From Tubulanus polymorphus (Eukaryota > Nemertea > Palaeonemertea > Tubulaniformes > Tubulanidae), in assembly GCF_964204645.1 (NCBI RefSeq), contig NC_134026.1:17502650-17566649 (forward strand): a DNA stretch of 64,000 nucleotides. The letters run 5' to 3'. Below are positions 25,901 to 37,900 of the stretch, in pieces; position 1 is the stretch's first letter, and each line of letters opens with the position of its first letter. The position numbers and the translations under genes are program-made. The notes beneath the pieces were generated by a model. That model had not been told where the DNA came from, did not search any database, and saw only the letters and a list, made by a program, of their open reading frames with translations.

Positions 25901-28900
25901 ATGATGGCAATTTACAAAACCAATGACTTTGAAACTCAACACAATCATTGAACATGTCAGCAGCTACAATTTTGTAACAATTTGATTGCAGTAACAAACT
26001 ATGCCTAGTTACCAATATAATATGGAAATACTAAGTTATTCTAGTTATTCAACGCCCTATTTTGACCATACGCAAAGCCCAAGCTACAACTTTGCAATTG
26101 ATTATGGTAACAAAATATGTCTAGGTACCAATGTAAAAGGAAATACTAAGCTATTCTACTTTTCAACGTCCCCTGGTGACTATGTGGAATAACTAATGAC
26201 CTTGAAACTTCCCACATTGAACATGTCATGAGCTACAACTTTTAAATTGATTGTGGTAACAGAATATGCATGGGTACAAATATGATATAGAAATACTCCA
26301 GTTCCAAAGTTATTGCATTGTTCAATGCCCCCTGGTGGCCATATACAAAACTAATGACCTTGAAACTAATGACTCACTACAATCATAGAAAATGTTATAA
26401 GCTACAGCTTTCCAATTGAATGTGGTAACAAAATATGCTTAGGTATCAATATAATGTGGAAATACTTTCTTCCACCTACGAATGAGTACTGATGACACCT
26501 GGATGGCCGCCAATTGCGTCATAATTGGCCTATCAAAAATACCTGTCTCAGGTCTAAATGATCTCTTTTTAAAGAATACCCATCACAAATTGCAATGAAA
26601 AATGGCAAACCATTAGGAAGTTACAGGACTCAGAATTCAGGCCAAAATTGACATTTTTGGGCCACAAAAAAAGGTCACAGGACGGCCATCTTAAGTCCGA
26701 TCGACAGAATTTGGCGAACAACAATGGCTACCAGTCAGCCATCTTTAACCTGAGAGGGCCAGTTTTTGGGCTTAAGATGTGTCTCGGGTAGTTACATGTA
26801 TAAACCAAATATCAAAACATTTCCTTGAAGCGTCTTCAAAACTTCCCAAAATAACTAGATTCAGTCTAAACGGACGAACGAACGAAAAGTGAACGCAATA
26901 GCCCGCTGGGACTAAAGTCCCAAGTGGGCTAAAAACTAAGAGGACCATAAGGCCCTGTAAGCATGCTTAATTCTCCTAAGCTTAAAATTATTATATTACA
27001 TCTCGAATGTTGCTAAAGACGACTGATTCCCCGCACCAACTGAAACACCTGAGTGTATAATACACCCTGCGCATATGTCGACCCGTTTTCGAAGTCAAAA
27101 AATGAAAAATACAATCAGCTTCCAGCGGCCTTGACCTTTGACCTAGTAGACCCAAAATGAGTTACCCACAATCTCTGGGATAACTCATCCATCAAATTTC
27201 ACCTAGTTACCTTAAATTGTTTATGAGTTAGAGCCCGATAATGAAAAATATAAAACAGCATCCAGTGACCTTGACCTTTAACCAACAGGACTCGAAATCT
27301 TATCAGTTAGCCACAGTCTCTAGGATAACCCATCTGTACAATTTCACTAAGCCTAAGTTATTTTGATATAGTTATCTATGAGTTAAGAGCCTGAAAATGT
27401 AAAATACAAAACAGCTTCCAGTGACCTTGACCTTTGACCAACAGGACCCGAAATCTTATCAGTTACCCACGGTTCCTAGATCCATAGAATTTCATTAAGT
27501 TAACTTAAAGGGTTTATGAGTTAGAGCCCAGAAATGATATTTACAAAATGGCTTGCTGTAACCTTGAACTTGGACCCAAAATCTCATCAGTTACTAACCT
27601 CATCTAGTCCAAAACAATTGTAGAATTTCAGGAAAATCTATCAAAGGGTTTAGGACAGATGGACGGAAAGACAACAAAGTGAGTAAATACAGTATGCCCC
27701 CCACAATGCATTGTGTGGGCATAAAAAAAGGAAAGAGTCAGTGAATAACATCATGTCATATTGCTTAGTTCATGCAAATATAATAACCGACTAGAAAAAT
27801 GTCGATTAAAATAAGCGAAGATCAATCAATTTGAGATTGATAACTTCACCTGATTTAGGCTTTCACATCCCTGAGTTGATGCCTCGGATGCACACGTTAG
27901 CATGCCTTCCAGGGATGAAAACGGCCCATATTGAAAGTCGGAAAATATTTTCAGAATTTTTTTGGGGAACAAAAATCAGAAACTTTTAGCCAAAAAACTT
28001 ACTTCCTTTTGGTCAAAACGTTAATAGTTTGGGCCTGAATTAGAGCCGCTTTTTGAATGAGACGCCATATTGGTTTCTCCGACTCCACAGTTGTACTAAC
28101 AACTGCCGAAAACCGTCTTAAGGAGCACTCCTAACTACGGAGCGCTCCGATGTGACGCCCGCGATTGAGATGATTAAAGCGATTGAGGTGATTTACACTG
28201 TTCTCAGGAATAAAGAAAATGTTAGAAAAGGTCGGAAATCCATCTATGGTCAGAAGACTTTCATCCCTGGCATTCTCACTCACGCGACACATATATTTAT
28301 TACAGCTAAACAAACTAAAGCACAGGTTGATACACAAGCCAACTTGAATCATGTATTTGGATTCAGGAGCCAAGGCAATGCAGTAGATTTCACTCTGAAA
28401 AGTCATCATTTCAAATTTAACTAGGGCCAATAAAATGCACCAGTCAAATGAATATAATTTATAAATAACCCATATAACTAACACAAGCTTAGTTGCATTG
28501 GTTGTTCGTCCGTACAGCACAAGTAGTACGTGCATATTTATGAGCACCTACTATAGGCCTCCCGTAGCAAGTGCATGTTAAGTATGCGTCTTGCATCATT
28601 GATTTCGCGAATGAAATTTCCTGCATACAAAATAACAAGCATTCCCGGCAGTTGCACTAAGGTGATAACATAAACCTGATTGACACTAGAAATAATCCAA
28701 CCGCCATACAAATGCAACAGGGGCAACAAGTGGACTGTTGAGAATTTTCCACAAGATTTTACCATAGCTCATCCTTGCTCAATGCTAGCTTAACCGATTT
28801 GACTTGTATGAAATTAGGCAAACATGTTTCTAGATTACTGGTAAATCTTACAAGTTCAGAAGTGGCGCAACTTTCATTCTTAATTCACGGCTTAATTATG

Positions 28901-31900
28901 GTTATATTTAACTTGAGTTAGAGAAGAAATCAAGCGTTGATGTGAACTTAGTGAACCTGGCAGCTCTAAGAAGAAATTTGTAGCATTGCAAGTAGGCCTA
29001 TATTATGGAATGATAAAATAACTAGGGTGACCATCTAGTCGAAAAACCAATCAAGATTCAAATAACATTTTATGGGTTTGACTTATACCACGGAACATGT
29101 ACTCACATTTACGGTAACAGTTTGAGTCTGACCACCAATCTGAATTTGGAACGGTTGCTGAACAACTTGTTGATCTATCAGAGAATAGAATGATTTACTT
29201 TTAAACAATACTGTACTATATATATGTACATGTTCAGTAACTAACCAGTTAACAATAGCATTTATTGTTATGAGAACGTGATTCCCGGATTCTACCCAGT
29301 ACGTACTTTGAACTTGCACCTGTTGTGTTGTGGTAGACTGTGTCGTATTCTGTTGTTGTAAAGCTGCTTGGTGTTGTTGGGCGATCTGGAAGTAATACTG
29401 CACTTGGTCTGGTAAAACTCCCGCTCTCTGAGTATCTTCCTACAAGAACAAGAACAACAACAAAAAACAAAACACCAGTTTGGTAGCCTTTCTATATCAG
29501 CATCAGGATTAATTGAGATATGTATGCTGGTACTACATACCGCTCTTTTTGCCGGTTTTATGTCATCACGAGGAACGATGTCGATCAAAAAGTCAAATTG
29601 ATCAAATTTTGTGATTGCCATTGCTATATCATTTCGCTGCAATGATAAAGAAATCATAATAGTAGATACAAAATGAAATTTAGAATAGTAAATTTCAGCA
29701 TTTTGTTGTTCTACTTCAACAATAAGTTATCCTGATGAATGTAGTTAAACACAACCCAGGTTTTATCACCATGTCTGAACGGGCGATGGGGAACCAGGCT
29801 ACAATGGCTCTGATATGGACTAAAAAAAGCGTTCATCTGTTTATGAGTGAGTTTATGGATACTGATAACAACAATCATTCTGATTTAGTAGCCCCAAGGT
29901 GGCACATAGTCCTAGTGACCTAGATGCATAGGCCTGTAGGATAAGCAATTCTGATTATTTTAGGTGAATAATGCAGAAATTGTTTCCAATCTTTTCATAG
30001 ACTGATTCTGAAGAGAACACGAATGACAGCTTTCATCAGCACCTGTGCAGTATGAAGCACCCAGGGGTCACCCGACCCAACATTATGACACTCATCAAAT
30101 TTCAAGTTCTTTGTTTTCGTACCATATTTTTGTGAAATACATTGTTCAAATAAATTTCTTATTTTCGTTATATCAATAAAAATAGGTGTAACTATCTATT
30201 TTAGAATCGAAATCGACTCCTTATTTTGAAGACTACTTATTTCCCAGGCTTCCATTCCAAAAATATTCTCAGGGAATTTCAAATCCAAGACGGTAGACCT
30301 TGGTGACATGACCTCAACGCACCAAACTGAATGAGCGAAAATTATTCTGAAATGTAGCCCTATATCATATCTCAAATTTGGTGTATAGCTTGTTTATTTA
30401 GGTTGAGTAGATTCTGAGTAATGCTAAGTAATGCTATTAGTAATGCTCTGAGTAATGCTATTAATTGTAGACACAAGTTTTATCCAAAAATCATATATAG
30501 TACAATGCAAAATGGTCAGTCTTGAAAGGGTTAAGCGTTTTTTCAATATGGACCCAGGTGGCCACATTTGGAACCATAACTAGAATTTCAAAAGGTATGT
30601 ACCTCCGATCAATTCCCACATTCCAAGGTATACAAAACAAGATGCGAATGCCCTCTTAGTCAGGAGATTAGTGAAGTCTCAGTCAGCCATCTTGGATGCT
30701 CTATCAGGAAAACTTTTTGAGTTGATGACAAAAATGTATTATAATTTACGAATCCTAAGTTGGCCACCTTGGATGACATCATGACCTAGTTAGTCATGTG
30801 ATAGGTCATGCCAGCCAGTTGACATATGAAATATGATAGCTCTTTCTGGAAAAAAGTTTTGAGTTGATGACCAAAATGTATAGTTTCATAATCAAAGATG
30901 CCCACACCAGTTGGCCATATAGGGTGATATCATGGCCCAGTTTGACATTCATGACCAGCATGACCCATTTCAAATTCTCAGATGTATTAAAGATATGGAT
31001 CAATGAGGGCTTCTGAGTACAAATCCTTGGTCAACTTTCACTCGAGTTTATTCAGTATTTGTAGATCTAAGGTATCTTAAGGACATTCTGTTTATTCTGA
31101 TGCACAGATTGGTATGGGTAAGAAAAATTATGTACTCTTTTGAGAAAAAAATTATTATAATCTGTGGAGTAACAACAGGGTTGCAAAATGTACCTGTAAT
31201 GTTCTTCGTTTGTTGTCTTCAGTATGAACCCAAGCTCTCAGTGACAGTTCACTGATGAATATCTCTGCAGCTTTTGCGAATAAGACAGGTGCTTCAGCGC
31301 TTATCATCTGAATAGAAAATATAAAGAATTTGTATAGTATGTGTAAATGTGTATTATCAAACATATGTGTATTATCAAACTTATGATATTCATAATACAA
31401 ATATGATTAATTTCATTGGTCCCCAATAATTTGGATTAAGTGGGGTTTATGGTATACTTCTAGGTGGCTCGTGTTATACTTCAATTAGGAAGAATTAAGG
31501 CCAAAAAATTGATAACCAAGTTCTAGTCACACCTAGCTGTCCTGATTCAATTAAGATTAGCCTATGGAAAACCGCATATAACATCGAACTAGTCGCTGGA
31601 ATTACCAATGACATTTTCGTATGGTTTTTAGTTAGTAATCACCAAATTGCCCTGTATCGGAGTTCATGAAATAGCCAACAATCACACTGAATTTCATAAA
31701 AATCCAGAAATTTGTTACTTGTTTTTAATGCTGGTTGCTAGATTTCACAATAAAACTGTTTATATATAAAATCAATTGAATACATACATATGTACTTAAC
31801 TAGAGTAGCTCATGGGGGTTCTGTATGCACTTTTAGGTCCAGAGACAAACTCCTCAGAAATCAACAAATTAGAGGTCTGGCAACAACGATTTGGTGTCAT

Positions 31901-34900
31901 GTTTTTCATTGAGGCCACAATGGCCGAACTGGCAACACCCCCTTTATCGCATGGCCTTATATACCCGCGAGTATGTATCTCCATAACCGTTAGTCCTAAA
32001 GGGTCAAACGACCACTCACGATGCGCAGAAAGGCCGTATTATGGGGAGTTGGTAATACATTTATATCTCCAAAAAGTAATACTTTCCAAGATACTTCACA
32101 AATACTGATTTCATGGGTATTGATATATAGAAATTCATGCATGCAGTTCCTATGTAGCAATTAGGTCAGAAGATATTATTAGGGTTTCCTGACTTTCGTC
32201 GAAAACCCTCTTGAAATTCTGTTGATTATCATTATTATATATTTTCCGCCGATTTTGTCAAATAAAATTCATCTTCATTCAGATTCGGTAACTGACAGCT
32301 TCGAAACGAAATGTATAAATTGATACTGTAATAACGGTCTCTCTGAACCAACAGATTGTCTGAATGTACTTTCCATCCTATTTGAAACTTAAAATTACTT
32401 ATTAGGTTACTGTAAATAAAGAATTGAATTGAATTGTTAGACACCAAGCACCGGCGAAATAACAGTTTGTGACGTCATTTAGTAAGTAAATAAAGGAGGG
32501 CTCCGAGAATTTCCAAATCACGGGGGACTATACTGGGGTTAGACCATTTAACCAAAAAGAGGATTGCTCCGATAATATCCAAATCATCTCATTTTATTTT
32601 TATCATCGAATACCCAGTAATTAATTTTTCCTTTCGATCACATGCATCCAGAAAACCCGTTATCGCTGCTTTGCAGCTATATTTGTTGTCATTGATTTTT
32701 TTTACATGGTCTCAATGAACCTGATAGACAAAAAGCAGACTCGGGAGTTTATAATGGGTTTATATATATACAATTATAACAACAAAGATAAGGGTCGGCA
32801 TTTAGGCTGCATTTTGGGGCCTGTTTATTAAAAAAGAAATGATTAGTTTATCTGCTCCCAACGAAAGAAATGACAACAATGGCAATTGTAACTCCGCGCT
32901 TGCCTGGTCTAGTGTGGCAGGGTTTTGTACCGTGACAATCTTGATGCAATTAGGTTCGAATCCCTGCTGGGGGAGGATGAATTATCTTTGATATCATTTA
33001 TACCTTAACATCTTCATCCAGTTTCATAATCTTTTTAATCCTTGCAAGTGGTAATTCCTGAGTCTTAAAATCATTCTAAAAAAGAGTAAAACAATGAATA
33101 ATTAATTGCCAACCAAAATTTAAATAGGCCAACAGTAGACTGCTGGGGCTAGTTGCACAGTCGTGACTTAAGTTCTAAAGTGGTCTTTAATCTTAAGACA
33201 GGTCTTAAGTTGTTAGATTGGCTATAGAACTAAGTTGGTCTTAGTCTACTCTTAAGTCTAAGCCATGACTATGCAACCGGCCCCTGATCAGATCCAACAT
33301 AGATATTTGTTTGATTTTCTAAATCCTATACTCCTATAGGCATACAGTGTTTTCAATAAGAGCCAGGTCCCAGGTCCCAGACCCGTCTGTCGTTTGTAAA
33401 GGACCTGCCTGTTTTTTTCAAAACAGCTTTCATTTACAGGACTGTGACATATTATGGGACCCTCCTGTTTTTCAAAGGAACCTGGCTTGTTGTTAATTTC
33501 TTATTGAAAACACTGGGCATATGGAGTATTGATCCTCAACTCATAGACATCACTCAAATGAAGTACGACAAACAGCCGAATCCTACTTCATTTTGGAACA
33601 GTTAAATCTAGATTTCTAGATTTCTATATAGATTTCTAATCCAGATATAATTTATGGCCCACTTACATATAGGCCATATAGGCCCTAAAGGTAAGTAAAA
33701 TATGGTGTTTAATCCAGATCTGTATAAAAGGGATTAATTGCTTAGATACTCAGTGTTCTCCACAGGGTCAAAGTAAACGTAAAAGTTTGGTGAGCACGCA
33801 GTGGTATGAGAACCTTGCCCAGAAGTAGCTCCTTCTGAAATGCAATTTCTCTACACAGGGGCGCATCCAGGTTTTGGAAAAAGGGGGGTTGCGCACATTG
33901 GATTTAGGGTGACTACTTAAGACATATTTTTCCGGCCATGATATTAGCAACAGGGGGTGTGGGAAATTTTGAAAAATTTGATTTATTTAGATGCATTCCA
34001 AGCACTTTCTTGACGTATTGGCCCCACTCCGCGAGGTTGCGCCACCACGCGGGATTAACGCGAAGTAGCAGAAACGAACATGGCAACCTTTATCAACGTT
34101 AGAAATTGTACGTGAATTTCAGCTGTTAGGGTTTCAAGGCACAATTTAACTACGTGATGTGATATGGCGATGTTTATAAATGATAATGCCGCAGTGAAGC
34201 TGGTCACGAACTGTCCTGATTGAGTTTACAGCGGCCAAAAACATATAAATTTGCATAGTTACATAACTTTCCTATTTGCTGTGAATTACAGATGAAACAT
34301 GAAACCTGAATGGCCGTTTACAAAAACATTATAGCAATTACAATTGAAACATAACAATGATATACAACTTTAGTTAAAATTATGGCCATTTCTAAAATTA
34401 TATTACTAATTTGTAGTCAGTGCTGCACATTTGGTTTTGAAACAATAATGAGGGGTGGTAGGTACGGTAGTCATCAATTCAAGTCATTTACTACATGTTA
34501 CTTCCGTGTTATTGAAAATCTCGCGAGAATGGCGCAACATTGAACCTGGCAATAAATGCCAAATATCATTGTATTTTTTTTGGTACATATATTCATAATT
34601 TATCCGCCATAAAGTGCCGATAAACAATTGCATGTTTACGATCAGTATGTTCGGCCACAATGGTTGCCTGTTGGGAAGCGATTCTTTTTTCACAAGAGAG
34701 TTTCGGCCATCTTGTTTGCAGTGCGCATGCTTCCCATTCTGTTTGTAAAGACAATCCACACGTGTGCACTTCAATTGCTGTATCAGCATTCGCGGCTCTC
34801 AACCTACAAACAAAACAGCATCAAATAGCCTACCAGAACCTGCGGCAACCTGGGTACCTTTTCTACGATTTTACATCTACATGATTTTACATCTACATCT

Positions 34901-37900
34901 CAATTTCTGACACCGTTTTCGCATTTTTTATTCGTGTATCTAGTGTTTATCAGCATACAGGGCTTAACCACTGGTTAAGATGGATCTTTGAACATATGAA
35001 ACATTTTGAAATATTGATTTTTTGCCACATATGTTATTCATATATTTCAACTCATAAACTTTTGGAGGATTTCATTAAAGAAATAGTCATTAAGCCTCCA
35101 AATGATCGCACATGCGATCGGCCACCCCGCTCGTGCTTGAAATGGAAACTAGGGGTCCAGGGACACCATGCCCACTTGGGAAGTGGTTTCAAATGCTCAA
35201 CAATCTAACAATTTCAATATTCAATGCCCTCTGGTGACCATATACAAAAACCAATGACCTTGAAACTCACCAAAATCATAGAACATGTCAGCAGCTATGA
35301 TTTTGTAATTGATTGTGATAACAAAATATGCCTCGTTACTAATTTAATAAGGAAATGCTAAGTTATTCTACTATTCAACGCCCCCTGGTGACCATATGCA
35401 AAACGCAATGACCTTGAAACTCACCCCAATCATAGAACATATCATGAACTACAACTTTGCAATTGATCATGGTAACAAAATATGCCTTGGTACCAATCTA
35501 ATAAGGAAATACTAAGTTATTCTACTATTCAACACCCCCTGGTGACCATATAGAATAACTTATGTCCTTAAAACTCACCACAATCATAGATGATGTCATG
35601 AGCTACAACTTTGCATTGATTGTGGTAACAAAATATGCATATATAGGTACAAATATAATATAGAAATACTAAGTTATTGTATTATTCAACGCCCCTTGGT
35701 GGCCATATACAAAAACCAATGAACTTGAAAATCACCACAATCATAGAACACGTTATGAGCTACAACTTTCCAATTGATTGTGGTAACACGATATGCTTAG
35801 GTATCAATGTAATGTGGAAAAACTTTTTCCCACCTACGAATCAGTGCTGATGACACCAAAATGGCCGCCAATTGTGTCATAATTGGCTGATCAAAAATAC
35901 CTGTCTCAGGTATAAAATATCCCTTTTCAAAGAATACATATCACAAATTGCAATGAGAAATGGCAAACCAGTAGGCAGCTACAGAACTCAGAATTCGGGC
36001 CAAAATTGACATTTTTGGGCACTAAAAAGGTCATAGGACGGCCATCTTGAGTCCGATCGACCCAATTTTTCTTAAGCTGATGGGCCCTTGGGGGATACAT
36101 ATACAAAACATCAAGGTAATTGATCAAAGCGTCTTCAAAATTTCCCTCAAAAAGTTCAAAAATGTGTAAAAAGTGCTGATTTTGGTGAACAACAATGGCT
36201 GCTAGTCGGCCATCTTGATTCTGACAGGGCTAGTTTTTGGGCTGAAGATGTGTCTAGGGTAGATACATGTGTAACCCAAATATCAAGACATTACATTGAA
36301 GCGTCTTCAAAACTTCCCAAAATAACTGAATTCCGTCTATGAACGGACGGACGAAAAGTGAACGCAATAGCCCGCTGGGACTAAAGTCCCAAGTGGGCTA
36401 AAAATTAGTATCTCGTACAATGATGAGTGATCGAAAGTAGATGAAATCTAAATCATTCGATTCTTTCAAAAAAATGCATTGGAAAATGTGGTTTGGAAAT
36501 AAACTGAATTTCTTATTTCCTCATTTCACATGTTGCCGCTCCCTGGACGTATTAACTACACTAACTATGATTGTTGTGTGCTGGCCACAAATGCACACAG
36601 ATTACACTACACTGCCCATTAAACACCCATCTACCCACAGCTTTGATATAACCATCCTATAATCTAGTTTGTTTCTCCCTTCAAGGTCATAGGACGGCCA
36701 TCTTGAGTCCGATCGACCCAATTTTTCTTAAGCTGATGGGCCCTTGGGGGATACATATACAAAACATCAAGGTAATTGATCAAAGCGTCTTCAAAATTTC
36801 CCTCAAAAAGTTCAAAAATGTGTAAAAAGTGCTGATTTTGGTGAACAACAATGGCTGCTAGTCGGCCATCTTGATTCTGACAGGGCTAGTTTTTGGGCTG
36901 AAGATGTGTCTAGGGTAGATACATGTGTAACCCAAATATCAAGACATTACATTGAAGCGTCTTCAAAACTTCCCAAAATAACTGAATTCCGTCTATGAAC
37001 GGACGGACGAAAAGTGAACGCAATAGCCCGCTGGGACTAAAGTCCCAAGTGGGCTAAAAATTAGTATCTCGTACAATGATGAGTGATCGAAAGTAGATGA
37101 AATCTAAATCATTCGATTCTTTCAAAAAAATGCATTGGAAAATGTGGTTTGGAAATAAACTGAATTTCTTATTTCCTCATTTCACATGTTGCCGCTCCCT
37201 GGACGTATTAACTACACTAACTATGATTGTTGTGTGCTGGCCACAAATGCACACAGATTACACTACACTGCCCATTAAACACCCATCTACCCACAGCTTT
37301 GATATAACCATCCTATAATCTAGTTTGTTTCTCCCTTGGTTGAAATTAGGAATAAAATATGCTCACCACTTCACTATTTTCAGTATGTTGACCTGAAGTC
37401 ACACCACAGGCACGTAGAAGAACAGTAATCAGTGCTTCATCTAGCCAAAAATAGAAGGGCGGTCCGCCCCGCCCCCGAAAATAGCCGCCCTTGTGCCCTT
37501 CAGATGTGTCCCATGCTCGCCCTTGTGCCCTCATCACTTGCCGTAGGTCCGCCATCCTGCCCTTGTCAGTCACGAGTAATGAGTCAGGGCTTTCAAAATA
37601 AGCCGACGCATCCGACTGTTAGTAAGTTTCCTGCGACGGCTATGAAATATCTTGTATGATATCAACGATAGTAGCTCATGTGATCAGTGGTTATATTCAA
37701 ATGTTCTGCAGTCAGTGTGCATCGTGTGAAAACGTGCCTCAGACGCGTGGCCTAGTTTAAGTTTCCAGGAAATTGGCTGACTTCCAAACCACTGCCAATC
37801 ATTCTAGCGACTGCCGTTGTAAAGCTGGTAGTGTATATTCGATGGATTGTTTCGTTTTGAACACATCGTGATGCTCTGGATCTTTTTATCTAGAGTATTA

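Noticed and set aside
32895-32975. Possible tRNA gene with A and B boxes
   Set aside because: The acceptor and other stems do not pair, so a SINE-like head fits better.
36441-37318. Two identical 73-codon frames
   Set aside because: They are duplicated with the 656-bp repeat and share sequence with a dispersed non-coding repeat.
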